NCBI GenBank assembly: GCA_947581795.1
Contig: CANPVS010000004.1
Location: 1 to 64,000, forward strand
Length of the DNA: 64,000 nucleotides
Source: an uncultured Oscillospiraceae bacterium
Lineage (GTDB): Bacteria > Bacillota > Clostridia > Oscillospirales > Oscillospiraceae
Reading direction: 5' to 3'
Under the pieces are notes generated by a model. It did not search any database, had not been told where the DNA came from, and saw only the letters and a list, made by a program, of their open reading frames with translations. Positions 15,380 to 23,435 of the stretch are shown one piece after another. Within the stretch, counting starts at the first letter, position 1. Each line of letters starts with the position of its first letter. The translations under genes and the position numbers were made by a program.

Positions 15380-16972
15380 ATGGCAGACCTACAAAACGAG
15401 ATCCGCCGCCGGCGGACCTTCGCCATCATCTCCCACCCGGACGCGGGCAAGACCACCCTCACGGAAAAGCTCCTCCTCTACGGAGGCGCCATCCAGCTGG
15501 CCGGCGCGGTAAAGGGTAAGGCGTCGGCACGCCACGCGGTGTCCGACTGGATGGAGCTGGAGAAGCAGAGAGGCATCTCCATTACCTCCTCCGTCATGCA
15601 GTTCGAGTATGACGGCTGCTGCATCAACATCCTGGACACCCCGGGCCACCAGGACTTCTCCGAGGACACCTATCGCACCCTCATGGCGGCGGACAGCGCC
15701 GTCATGGTCATCGACGCGGCCAAGGGCATCGAGCCCCAGACCCGGAAGCTGTTCAAAGTCTGCGCCATGCGCCACATCCCCATCTTCACCTTCATCAACA
15801 AGCTGGACCGGGAGGCCCGCAGCCCCTACGACCTGATGGAGGAGCTGGAGCAGGAGTTCGGCATCGGCACCTACCCCATGAACTGGCCCATCGGCTGCGG
15901 CCGGGACTTCAAGGGGGTCTATGACCGCGCGTCCGGCAAGGTCCTGGCCTTCGGCGACCTGCACCGGGGCTCCAGCCGCATCCAGGCGGAGGAGGTTGGT
16001 CTGGACGACACCGCCGAGCTGGACGCCCTTCTGGGGACCACCCTGCGCGAGACTTTGGAGGCGGACGTGGAGCTGCTGGACGGGGCGGGCTATGAGTTCG
16101 ACCTGGACCAGGTCCACAAGGGGCAGCTGAGTCCGGTGTTCTTCGGCTCCGCTCTCACCAACTTCGGCGTGGAGCCCTTCCTCAAAAGCTTTCTGGAACT
16201 GACGCCTCCGCCCCTGCCCCGGCAGGCCGCCGAGGGCCTTGTAGACCCCTTCGACGACCGGTTCTCCGCCTTCGTCTTTAAGATCCAGGCCAACATGAAC
16301 AAGGCCCACCGGGACCGAATTGCCTTCATGCGCGTCGTGTCCGGCAAGTTCGAGCGGGATAAAGAATACCTGCACGTCCAGGGCGGCAAGGTCCTGCGCC
16401 TGGCCCAGCCCCAGCAGATGATGGCCGACAGCCGGCAGGTCATCGACGAGGCCTACGCCGGGGACATCATCGGCATTTTCGATCCCGGCATCTTCGCCAT
16501 CGGCGACACGGTCTGCGACAAGGGCCAGAAGGTCACCTTCGAGGGCATTCCCACCTTCGCCCCGGAGATTTTCGCTGCCGTGGAGCGCATCGACACCATG
16601 AAGCGCAAGCAGTTTGAAAAGGGCATGATGGAGATCGCCCAGGAGGGCGCGATACAGATCTTCCACGCCCCCGGCTCCGGTCTGGAGGAGGTCATCGTGG
16701 GCGTGGTGGGCGTACTGCAGCTGGAGGTATTGGAGTACCGCCTCAAGACCGAGTACGGCGTGGAGGTGCGCCGCCGGGGCCTGCCCTACCAGTTCGTCCG
16801 CTGGGTGGACAACAAGGACATGGACCTGAGCCGCCTCAATCTGGGCACCGACAGCCGCTGGGTCCAGGACTTCAAGGGCAACGACCTGCTGGTCTTCGGC
16901 GGTCAGTGGTCCATCCGCTGGGCGGAGGAGAAAAATCCCGGACTGATACTGCGGGAGTTCAAACAGAATTAA
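15380..16972 (+). CDS. prfC: Peptide chain release factor 3
   Basis: About 530 aa translational GTPase that recycles RF1/RF2 from the ribosome. Visible G motifs: SHPDAGKTTL (P-loop), DTPGHQDF (G3) and NKLDRE (G4). RF3-type RGISITSSVMQF switch I and the characteristic CMRHIP block are present. Length is normal for RF3 and excludes EF-G. The ATG at 15380 with an upstream AGG site is chosen over 15329, matching the family N-terminus (MADLQNEIRRRRTFAIISHP). Monocistronic, ending at a GC-rich palindrome. Confidence 0.95.
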   Translation: MADLQNEIRRRRTFAIISHPDAGKTTLTEKLLLYGGAIQLAGAVKGKASARHAVSDWMELEKQRGISITSSVMQFEYDGCCINILDTPGHQDFSEDTYRTLMAADSAVMVIDAAKGIEPQTRKLFKVCAMRHIPIFTFINKLDREARSPYDLMEELEQEFGIGTYPMNWPIGCGRDFKGVYDRASGKVLAFGDLHRGSSRIQAEEVGLDDTAELDALLGTTLRETLEADVELLDGAGYEFDLDQVHKGQLSPVFFGSALTNFGVEPFLKSFLELTPPPLPRQAAEGLVDPFDDRFSAFVFKIQANMNKAHRDRIAFMRVVSGKFERDKEYLHVQGGKVLRLAQPQQMMADSRQVIDEAYAGDIIGIFDPGIFAIGDTVCDKGQKVTFEGIPTFAPEIFAAVERIDTMKRKQFEKGMMEIAQEGAIQIFHAPGSGLEEVIVGVVGVLQLEVLEYRLKTEYGVEVRRRGLPYQFVRWVDNKDMDLSRLNLGTDSRWVQDFKGNDLLVFGGQWSIRWAEEKNPGLILREFKQN

Positions 16973-16977
16973 AGGAT

Positions 16978-17003
16978 GCGCCCCGGGGATGATCCCGGGG
17001 CGC
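16978..17003. terminator. prfC terminator palindrome, copy 1 of 2
   Basis: GCGCCCCGGG and CCCGGGGCGC form a near-perfect 10-bp stem. A copy differing at only two of 26 positions lies at 17466-17490, on the other side of the DUF559 element. Confidence 0.75.
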
Positions 17004-17016
17004 TCTCTATGGAAAG

Positions 17017-17462
17017 GCCCCCTTGTGCAAAGGGGGCTGTCAGCGAAGCTGACTGAGGGATTGTTTTACAGCTTGATCTATGTATTCGCATACACCGGCA
17101 AAGTTCTGACTGATTTCATTGTTTGGTATCCTTACGACCTTCAATTCATAACTAGCTAAAAAACTTGTTCTATCCGCATCTTTTGCCATAGCCTCTGGCT
17201 CAAAATGCTGTGAGCCGTCCAATTCGATGACCAGTTTCGCTTGCGCGCAATAAAAGTCAACAATGTATCTTCCCAAAACCTTCTGCTTTGAAAAAGGAAC
17301 AGGATACTCCCGAAGGAACTCATACCAGAGACGCCGCTCCTCTTTTGTCATGTTTTTACGCAGCTCTCTGGCTCTTGACGTGAGTTCCTTGTTGTGCTTT
17401 CGCTCCATAACAACCCCTCCGCCTCACTTCGTTCGGCACCTCCCCTTGCACAGGGGAGGCTT
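17017..17462. mobile_element. DUF559 gene framed by REP-like inverted repeats
   Basis: Left end (from about 17017) reads CCCCCTTGTGCAAAGGGGG, then CTGTCAGCGAAGCTGACTGA and GGGATTGTT. The reverse complement of the right end (to 17462) reads CCTCCCCTGTGCAAGGGGAGG, then GAACGAAGTGAGGCGGAGG and GGTTGTT. The two ends are therefore related imperfect inverted repeats, each with an outer hairpin. Between them lies only the DUF559 gene. The right repeat supplies its ribosome site and the left repeat encodes its last residues (SLSQLR). Copies of the terminator palindrome flank the unit. A REP/nuclease mobile unit is inference. Confidence 0.55.
17040..17408 (-). CDS. DUF559 endonuclease-domain protein
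   Basis: 122 aa, a small nuclease-fold protein of the DUF559 family, related to very-short-patch repair and MutH-like endonucleases. Core motif residues are visible: IVDFYCAQAKLVIELDGSQH (about 47-66), holding the Asp, Glu and Asp-Gly of the active site. Helices precede (RARELRKNMTKEERRLWY). The gene is embedded in inverted repeats. GGAGGGGTTGTT directly before the ATG and the C-terminal SLSQLR both come from repeat sequence. Lower GC than neighbours suggests transfer. Its role is unknown. Helping the repeats move would parallel REP-associated transposases. Confidence 0.85.
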   Translation of the reverse strand: MERKHNKELTSRARELRKNMTKEERRLWYEFLREYPVPFSKQKVLGRYIVDFYCAQAKLVIELDGSQHFEPEAMAKDADRTSFLASYELKVVRIPNNEISQNFAGVCEYIDQAVKQSLSQLR

Positions 17463-17465
17463 TTT

Positions 17466-17490
17466 GCGCCCCGGGATGACCCCGGGGCGC
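17466..17490. repeat. Copy 2 of the prfC terminator palindrome
   Basis: GCGCCCCGGG / CCCCGGGGCGC, 24 of 26 positions identical to 16978-17003 in direct orientation. The two copies bracket the DUF559 element. Confidence 0.7.
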
Positions 17491-17576
17491 TAAATCATTT
17501 TTTTGCACCTATATAAGAGCAACCGGCCTCATTCGTTCTGATAGAATACTTTCAGCCATTAAATGGAGGGACAGGA

Positions 17577-17789
17577 ATGGACGACAGCCTTAAAAACTTC
17601 ATGCGAAATATCACGGACCTTCGCGAACAAAACGGTCTGTCCAAAAGGCAGATGGCCAAACTTCTTGGCGTAAGCGTCAGGACCGTTACTCGATTAGAGC
17701 AAGGAGATTTTCCATCAAATCTGAGCGTAAGGATAGTTTTTCAAATTCAGAAGCACTTCGGAGTAGCGGCGAAAGACCAGTGGAAATGA
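17577..17789 (+). CDS. Small XRE helix-turn-helix protein
   Basis: 70 aa, essentially one Cro/cI-type helix-turn-helix (ITDLREQNGLSKRQMAKLLG, SVRTVTRLEQGDFPSNLS). The ribosome site AATGGAGGGACAGGA lies just before the ATG. No partner gene is attached: upstream is the DUF559 element and downstream a gene remnant on the other strand. It may be an orphan regulator left from an accessory module. Confidence 0.8.
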   Translation: MDDSLKNFMRNITDLREQNGLSKRQMAKLLGVSVRTVTRLEQGDFPSNLSVRIVFQIQKHFGVAAKDQWK

Positions 17790-17803
17790 TACTTTAGTCA
17801 TTT

Positions 17804-17898
17804 TCTATCTCCCCGTAATACCAGCCGGAGACGCCGTCCTTTTTGCACATGACGCCCCCGGGGCGTGACACGCACCATGGATATCTCGTCCCCCGCGT
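17804..17898 (-). pseudogene. Truncated duplicate of the 3' end of the metallophosphatase gene
   Basis: About 95 bp closely match the last codons of the phosphatase gene (18767-18857), including the region coding for VRVTPRG and GWYDGEIE and the stop area. A one-base length difference after CGGGGG breaks the frame. Only the 3' end is present, so it is a non-functional remnant. It lies just downstream of the nucleotidyltransferase gene, suggesting that gene was inserted by, or rearranged with, a duplication. Confidence 0.7.
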
Positions 17899-17936
17899 TC
17901 AGTGGATATGCAGCAGCCTCTGCCAATCACCGCGGG

Positions 17937-18254
17937 TCATATCAACCGTATCCTTTCCGCTTGCACGTTCCGGACAAACAGCGGCGTCCGCCGAAGGGTG
18001 CTGGATTGTTCCAGGGTCTGGGTGGTCACAAGGTCCACTTCCTTGCCAACGCTGGCGCGGAGGTCCTCGTACAGCCCGCCCATCTCAAACATTCCGCGTA
18101 CCTTGGAACCTGCGCGGTCAACAAGAATATCCACGTCGCTCTGCTCCGTTGCCTCGCTGCGGGCGTAGGAACCGAACAGATAGACCTCCCGCAGGCCGTA
18201 TTTCTCGGCCACGGGCGCTATCCGCCGCTTCAGTTCTTCCACAGAGTAGACCAT
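17937..18254 (-). CDS. Minimal nucleotidyltransferase (MNT domain)
   Basis: 105 aa. Carries the polymerase-beta nucleotidyltransferase motif GSYARSEATEQSDVDILVD (about residues 28-46), with the two catalytic Asp, and a third Asp in KEVDLVTT. Such proteins often act as the AMPylating antitoxin of HEPN/MNT pairs, but no HEPN gene is adjacent. It follows the GyrI-like gene by 17 nt with a GCGAGGTG ribosome site, so it is probably the last gene of that operon. It may be an orphan. Confidence 0.82.
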   Translation of the reverse strand: MVYSVEELKRRIAPVAEKYGLREVYLFGSYARSEATEQSDVDILVDRAGSKVRGMFEMGGLYEDLRASVGKEVDLVTTQTLEQSSTLRRTPLFVRNVQAERIRLI

Positions 18255-18271
18255 GTTGACACCTCGCTAAG

Positions 18272-18757
18272 TTAAGTATACCGTAAGTCCGGCGAATTTA
18301 CAAGCTCCCTTATCGGAACGTATATATACCCTTTTCCCGTGCGGGGATCCGTAAAGTCATGTACGGCGCCGGCCACGGAAAAGCCGTTTTCCTTCACATA
18401 GTCTATCGCCTGGGAAAACGTGAACTCTTCGCAGGCAAAGCGGAGATACTCAAAAGAGGGCACCACCCATTTCGTCCACCCATCCGGGGGCTCCGCATCA
18501 TTTTCACACTCCGCGCCGGCGAGGTACAGTCCGTGGGAGAAGTTCTCCCAGGGCCGGAAGCTCCGGGAAAAGTCCGTCATCGCGCCCCAGAACCCGGCAA
18601 AGGTCCCGTCGCTGTCTCGCTTGCAAAGGGACTCTATCTCCGAAAAGCGGGCGTTGGCCTCGCTCCACAGTTTTTGGATGAATCCGTCGCCGTCGTCCGT
18701 GCTGCCCTCTATCCCTATCACTGTGAAGCTGGGCTTCATAACACGCAAAACTGGCAT
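18272..18757 (-). CDS. GyrI-like / effector-binding domain protein
   Basis: 161 aa with no DNA-binding domain. The N-terminal FTVIGIEGS strand, the helix IQKLWSEANARFSEIE, and the C-terminal AIDYVKENGFSVAG to YIYVPI pattern match stand-alone GyrI-like small-molecule-binding domains related to AraC effector modules. Its ATG follows the phosphatase stop by two nucleotides (TAG-AT-ATG) and uses a ribosome site inside the upstream gene, so translation is coupled. Ligand unknown. Confidence 0.72.
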   Translation of the reverse strand: MPVLRVMKPSFTVIGIEGSTDDGDGFIQKLWSEANARFSEIESLCKRDSDGTFAGFWGAMTDFSRSFRPWENFSHGLYLAGAECENDAEPPDGWTKWVVPSFEYLRFACEEFTFSQAIDYVKENGFSVAGAVHDFTDPRTGKGYIYVPIRELVNSPDLRYT

Positions 18758-18759
18758 AT

Positions 18760-19869
18760 CTATCCCTCTATCTCCCCGTCGTACCAGCCGGAGACACCGT
18801 CCTTTTTGCACATGATCCCCCGGGGCGTGACGCGCACCACGCTGATCTCGTCCCCCGCGCGGAGCGGCAGGCGGTAGTCGGTGATGTCGTTGACGGTGGC
18901 CCGGTTTCCCTCCCGGGTCAGGATGTGGTCCGCGGGCACGTTCTCCATGACATACTCTGTGCGGATATGCCGGACCCGGCAGAAGCCGTCGGCTTCGTCC
19001 AAAATCTCCACGGCGTTGTCCCCGTAGCGGATGTAGTAATGCCGCCGGCTCTCGCTCTGGGCCGTTTTTACCCGGGCGATGGGGAAACCGTCGTAGCTTA
19101 ACCACGTCATGTCCGGCAGGAAGAAGGCGTTCAGCTGCCCGTCGTCCTTCAGAACGCACCCGCCGTCAATGCTGATGAGCTTTAAGTCCTCGTCCACGAT
19201 GGGCCGGGCGTCCACCACGTCCTCATGGTACAGCACCAGGGGCCAGTGGCCCACCACGGTCCACTTTTCATGGGGCTTCGCCGTGGCCCGGTAAGCGTCC
19301 AGCTTCATGCAGGCGAAGGCGCCCTTTTCCGGCACCAGCCCGCCGTGGACGAAGGTATAGTCCTCCGTCTCGATGATGTGAGGAAGGCGGCGGAGAAAGT
19401 CCAGCTCCGGCTCATAGTTCTCCCGGACGGCGGCCTTGGCGGCGGCCAGGTCCATGTCCCAGCCGATGGCTATCCTCTGCTCGTGGAGCATCTGGGCGAT
19501 GAGCCCGTCGCCCCAGCCCCGGTTGCGGCCCACCAAGTATTGCAGATAAAAAGCGTTCTGGCCCGGGTCCTCCGGGTAGTCGCAGAAGTTCTGCCAGAAG
19601 TCGCAGTTGCCGCACACGGCGTACAGTTCCCGCTCCTTGGCAAGCTCCATCACGTACCGCAGGGTACCCAGGGAGTCAGGCCCCTTTTCCAGGATGTCCC
19701 CCACCAGCATGAGCACGTCCCGGTCCGTGAGAGCGCACTTCGCCAGCAGGCCTTTCAAATAGTCCAGGTTCCCGTGGATGTCCGAGATACACACGATGCG
19801 CCTGTCTTTTCCGATGTGGACATGCTCCACCCGGGGCGGGGCGTCCAGATACAGCGGCGCGGCCCTCAT
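18760..19869 (-). CDS. Calcineurin-like metallophosphatase with C-terminal SH3-like domain
   Basis: 369 aa. The N-terminal domain shows the metallophosphatase motifs in order: CISDIHGNLDYL, VGDILEKGPDS, GNCDFW, VHGG and VVGHWP. This is the arrangement of PrpE/serine-threonine-type phosphatases. The last 80 residues (from about DADGFCRV) look like a small beta domain of SH3 type. The start at 19869 overlaps the stop of the upstream gene (ATGA) and is preferred over 19881. It is likely a cytoplasmic protein or nucleotide phosphatase. A degenerate copy of its 3' end lies 900 bp downstream. Confidence 0.85.
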   Translation of the reverse strand: MRAAPLYLDAPPRVEHVHIGKDRRIVCISDIHGNLDYLKGLLAKCALTDRDVLMLVGDILEKGPDSLGTLRYVMELAKERELYAVCGNCDFWQNFCDYPEDPGQNAFYLQYLVGRNRGWGDGLIAQMLHEQRIAIGWDMDLAAAKAAVRENYEPELDFLRRLPHIIETEDYTFVHGGLVPEKGAFACMKLDAYRATAKPHEKWTVVGHWPLVLYHEDVVDARPIVDEDLKLISIDGGCVLKDDGQLNAFFLPDMTWLSYDGFPIARVKTAQSESRRHYYIRYGDNAVEILDEADGFCRVRHIRTEYVMENVPADHILTREGNRATVNDITDYRLPLRAGDEISVVRVTPRGIMCKKDGVSGWYDGEIEG

Positions 19870-21017
19870 GGCAGCCGCCACACCTTTGGGGCGATGTCCA
19901 TCTCCATCAGGTACAGGGGCCCTCCTACGCCCTGGGCCACCCCGGCCTTGCGAAAGCCCATGGCCTCGTAAAAGCGCAGCGCCGTGTCGTTTGTCTGGGA
20001 CACATGCAGCCGCAGCTTATCCCGTCCCCGGTGGCGGAAATAGCTCACCGCGTGGCCCAGCAATTGGGCGCCGAAGCGGCGGCCCCGCATGGGCTCCTCC
20101 ACCCAGATGAGACTGATCCAGCCCGCGCCGTCGTCCGCGCCCCGGTCCGGGTCCAGTTCGATGATGCCCGCCAGGGCCCCGCCGTAGAGCAGCTTCGCGA
20201 GGCACCAGGGATCCTGTTGGACCCGCCGCTCCGCCTCGTGCAGATACAGCGCCGGGGCAAAGCCTTTCAGGTCCCCGTGGCTGGCCATCCAGGTCTCCCC
20301 GTAGGCGCGGGTGTAGAGCGCCCCCTCCCGGGGCAGCTCCATGGGCACGGGCAGGCCGTCCGCTTTTTCCCCCCTGTGGTCCCCCGCGAGGCCCTGGTGG
20401 GCGAAGGTGCTGAGGGCCCCCAGATGGGACCCGTCGCCGTAGGTGACGAGCTTCAGTTTTCCGTCCTCCGCCTCGATGGTGGTGACGGCGGTGTTGTCCC
20501 CGAAGGGCATCTCCCCGAAGGGGGTGCCGGACAGGTCCGAGGCCACCGCCCGGATGGCGAAGGCGTGGCTCACCACCGCCACGGTCTTGCCGGGATAGGC
20601 GGCCGCCAGGCCCAGCAGGGCCCCCTCCACCCGCTCCAGCAGGGCGCGGTAGTCCTCCGAGCCGGGCACATGCCACTTTTCCGGGTCGTGGGTGAAGCGC
20701 CAGTGCTGCTCGCCGAAGTCCCGGTCGATCTCCGCCCAGGTCCTGTCCTCCCAGCAGCCCACGTCCACCTCCCGCAGGGCGGTATCCGTGTGCAGGGTCA
20801 GGTCCGGGTGATACTTCAATATGGCGCTGGCGGTGGACTGGGTGCGGATGAGGTCGCTGGCCCACAGGGCGTCGATGGGCACGTCCCTGAACCGCTCCGC
20901 GAGAGCGGCCACCTGCCGGCGGCCCAGCATGGTGATGTTGGAGTTATACTGTCCCTGGGGCCGGCGGTAGAGGTTGCCCTCCGCCTCCGCGTGGCGTATG
21001 AGATAGAACCTGGTCAT
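19866..21017 (-). CDS. Fused histidine phosphatase and GNAT acetyltransferase
   Basis: 383 aa in two domains. Residues 1-200 are a phosphoglycerate-mutase-like histidine phosphatase (FYLIRHAEAEGN with the catalytic His, second His in VVSHAFAIRAV). Residues about 240-375 are a GNAT N-acetyltransferase (EEPMRGRRFGAQLLG acetyl-CoA loop, NDTALRFYEAMGFRKAG). It leads a compact minus-strand operon, with the phosphatase, GyrI-like and nucleotidyltransferase genes following. Substrates of both domains are unknown, and the fusion suggests sequential or coupled use. Confidence 0.88.
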   Translation of the reverse strand: MTRFYLIRHAEAEGNLYRRPQGQYNSNITMLGRRQVAALAERFRDVPIDALWASDLIRTQSTASAILKYHPDLTLHTDTALREVDVGCWEDRTWAEIDRDFGEQHWRFTHDPEKWHVPGSEDYRALLERVEGALLGLAAAYPGKTVAVVSHAFAIRAVASDLSGTPFGEMPFGDNTAVTTIEAEDGKLKLVTYGDGSHLGALSTFAHQGLAGDHRGEKADGLPVPMELPREGALYTRAYGETWMASHGDLKGFAPALYLHEAERRVQQDPWCLAKLLYGGALAGIIELDPDRGADDGAGWISLIWVEEPMRGRRFGAQLLGHAVSYFRHRGRDKLRLHVSQTNDTALRFYEAMGFRKAGVAQGVGGPLYLMEMDIAPKVWRLP

Positions 21018-21062
21018 CCGCTTCTCTTCTCCCGGTGATAATATTATGTAAATAAAATTATG

Positions 21063-21413
21063 TTAACTTACGAAGTCCTCCCGCATGGGCGCGAACACGT
21101 CCAGCAGGACACCCTCCTCCAGGCACACGCACCCGTGCTCCACCCCGTCCTCTTTGAGGAGGGTGTCGCCGGTGCGCACGACGCGCTTTTCGCCGCCGAT
21201 GGTGAACTCAAAGGCCCCGCTGACCACGTAGGTGATCTGGGTGTGGGGGTGGCTGTGCAGGGAGCCCACGGCGCCCTTTTCAAACCGGTTCTCCACGCAC
21301 ATGACGCTGTCGGTGAAGGCCAGGACCCGGCGGGTCACGCCCTCGCCCCCGGGGCCGGGGACGCACTTGGCGTATTCCACCCAGCGCTGTTTCTTTTCCG
21401 GATAGCTCAGCAT
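21063..21413 (-). CDS. Cupin-domain protein
   Basis: 116 aa, single cupin barrel. Motif 1 HSHPHTQITYVVSGAFEF supplies the His/Glu-type metal ligands and motif 2 lies around DTLLKEDGVEHGCVC. The ATG at 21413 has AGAAAGGAGTATAATACT upstream, so the longer open frame to 21989 is not used. It lies downstream of the TRAP genes on the same strand. Similar cupins near uronate genes (KdgF-like) linearise unsaturated uronates, so a role in hexuronate use is plausible but not shown. Confidence 0.82.
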   Translation of the reverse strand: MLSYPEKKQRWVEYAKCVPGPGGEGVTRRVLAFTDSVMCVENRFEKGAVGSLHSHPHTQITYVVSGAFEFTIGGEKRVVRTGDTLLKEDGVEHGCVCLEEGVLLDVFAPMREDFVS

Positions 21414-21499
21414 AGTATTATACTCCTTTCTGCAAGAGGAGGCAAATACCCGCGAAGGTATTTGCCTCCATTTGGATGTGTTTCCTTTCCCGCCGGGGC

Positions 21500-22795
21500 T
21501 CAGCTGCCCAGCAGGTTGGGGATGAGCAGGCTGATCTGGGGCACGAAGGTGATAAGAAGCAGGGCGATCAGCATACACAGGTAGAAGGGCAAAGTGGCCT
21601 TGACCACCTTTTCCATGGGCGTCTTGCCCACGGCGGAGCCGATGAACAGCACCGCGCCCACAGGCGGCGTCAGCAGGCCGATGCCGCAGTTGAGGATGAC
21701 CATGATGCCGAACTGGATGGGGTCGATGCCGATACTGGTGGCGATAGGCAGGAGGATGGGCGTGGCGATCAGGATGATGGGGGCCATGTCCATGATGCAG
21801 CCCAGCACCAGCAGGATCACGTTCAGCAGCAGGGCTATCACGATGGGGTTGTCGGACACGCCGGTGATGAGCCGGGCGGCCGTGTCGGGCACGTGCAGCA
21901 GGGTCAGGCAGAAGCCGAAGGCGGAGGACGTGGCGATGAGGATCAGCACGATGGCCAGGGTGTCGATGCACTGCTCCAGGCTCTGCCACACGCCCTTCCA
22001 GTTCAGGCCCTTGTAGATGAACACGCTCACGATCAGCGAGTAGATGACCGCGATAGCGGCGGACTCGGTGGCGGTGAACACGCCGCCGACCACGCCCACC
22101 ACCACGATGATGATGGCGGCCAGGGCCCAGAAGGAGGTGGCCAGCTGCTTGAGGAAGCGCTTGATGCTGAACCGGTCCCCCTTGGGGTAGTTACGCTTGA
22201 CGGAGATGATGTAGGAGCCGATCATCAGGCTCACGGCCAGCAGCGCGCCGGGCAGGTAGCCTGCCAAAAACAGGCTGCCCACGGAGATGCCGCCGGCGGT
22301 GGTGGCGTAGATGACCATGTTGTGGCTGGGGGGCACCAGCAGGCCCTCGCAGGAGGAGGTGATGGTGACCGCCGTGGAGAAATCCGCGTCATAGCCCTCG
22401 TTGACCATCATGGGGATGAGCAGGGAGCCCAGGGAGGCGGTGTCGGCGGAGGCGGAGCCGGAGATGCCGCCGAAGAAATAGGAGGCCACGATGTTCACCA
22501 TGGCGAGGCCGCCGCGCATCCAGCCCACCAGGGAGTTTGCCAATGCTATGAGCTTTTCCGATATGCCGCCGGTGCCCATGAGTACGCCCATGGTGATGAA
22601 GAAGGGCACGGCCATGAGGCTGTAGCTCCACACGCCCCGGACCATCTGCTGGGGCAGGGTGACCAGCTGCTGGCCCTGACTCAAAAGGCAGAACACGGCG
22701 GACAGGCCCACCGCGTAGGCGATAGGGAAGCGGAGGAAGATCATGACCAGGAAGCTTCCCAGAAGAATGACAGTACCTAAGGTCTCAGGACTCAT
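21500..22795 (-). CDS. dctM: TRAP transporter large permease subunit (DctM)
   Basis: 431 aa with about 12 hydrophobic segments, full length for TRAP-T large subunits. Recognisable stretches include FLRFPIAYAVGLSAV at the N-terminus, GGISGSASADTASLGSLLIP and PPSHNMVIYA. It overlaps dctQ by 4 nt (ATGA). With DctP and DctQ it forms a sodium-driven importer. Position opposite uxaCBA points to glucuronate or galacturonate as substrate. Confidence 0.93.
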   Translation of the reverse strand: MSPETLGTVILLGSFLVMIFLRFPIAYAVGLSAVFCLLSQGQQLVTLPQQMVRGVWSYSLMAVPFFITMGVLMGTGGISEKLIALANSLVGWMRGGLAMVNIVASYFFGGISGSASADTASLGSLLIPMMVNEGYDADFSTAVTITSSCEGLLVPPSHNMVIYATTAGGISVGSLFLAGYLPGALLAVSLMIGSYIISVKRNYPKGDRFSIKRFLKQLATSFWALAAIIIVVVGVVGGVFTATESAAIAVIYSLIVSVFIYKGLNWKGVWQSLEQCIDTLAIVLILIATSSAFGFCLTLLHVPDTAARLITGVSDNPIVIALLLNVILLVLGCIMDMAPIILIATPILLPIATSIGIDPIQFGIMVILNCGIGLLTPPVGAVLFIGSAVGKTPMEKVVKATLPFYLCMLIALLLITFVPQISLLIPNLLGS

Positions 22796-23331
22796 GCTTT
22801 CTCCCCCTCCTTTTTCTCCGGCACGAAGAATGCCTTGATGTGGTTATAGACGGCTTCCAGCTCGAAGATGATCATGCCCACGCCCGCCACAGGGATGGGG
22901 AAGTACATCCAGAACCGGCTGAGCCAGGGCATGGACTCGTACTTGCCGAACTTGGCCAGGGGGGACTGGCACACCTGCCAGCCGTAGTACAGGAAGATGA
23001 TGCCCAGGGCCATCACGGCGATGTCCGCCAGCACGTCCAGGACCATGATCAGCTTGTCGGGCAGATAGCGGTCCAGGGCCGTCATGCGGATGTGGGCCCC
23101 CTTGCGGATGGCAAGGGTGGCGGAGAGCACGGCCATATAGACCATGCAGGTGAGCACGACCTGCTCCGTCCAGGCCGGGTCAGGGATGAATGGCACATAC
23201 CGGCCCAGCACGGCGAAAGACGTGACCAGGATGTCGATGGTCAGCAGCAGCTTGCAGATGACCATGATCACCTTGTAGGCCACGTCATAGACCGGACGGA
23301 TCTTGTCGAGCGTAACGAAGAATTTCGGCAT
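22792..23331 (-). CDS. dctQ: TRAP transporter small permease subunit (DctQ)
   Basis: 179 aa with four hydrophobic segments. VVLTCMVYMAVLSATLAIRKGAHIRM matches the DctQ family (conserved R-x-G-x-H-I, here RKGAHI). AAAGGAG lies upstream of the ATG. Overlaps dctM by 4 nt. A hairpin at 23369-23401 separates it from dctP, which usually allows more binding protein than permease. Confidence 0.9.
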   Translation of the reverse strand: MPKFFVTLDKIRPVYDVAYKVIMVICKLLLTIDILVTSFAVLGRYVPFIPDPAWTEQVVLTCMVYMAVLSATLAIRKGAHIRMTALDRYLPDKLIMVLDVLADIAVMALGIIFLYYGWQVCQSPLAKFGKYESMPWLSRFWMYFPIPVAGVGMIIFELEAVYNHIKAFFVPEKKEGEKA

Positions 23332-23368
23332 ATGTAACGCCCGCTCCTTTCCTCTTTATGAAACGAAC

Positions 23369-23401
23369 GGCGGGAGCACAGGAGGACCCTGCGCTCCCGC
23401 C
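23369..23401 (-). terminator. Intra-operon hairpin between dctP and dctQ
   Basis: GGCGGGAGC (23369-23377) pairs with GCTCCCGCC (23393-23401), with further pairing inside. No strong T-run follows, so it likely stabilises the dctP message or partly terminates. Confidence 0.65.
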
Positions 23402-23435
23402 GCGGAGTTATGTTTTAGCTTTCAGAGGCAATGAC

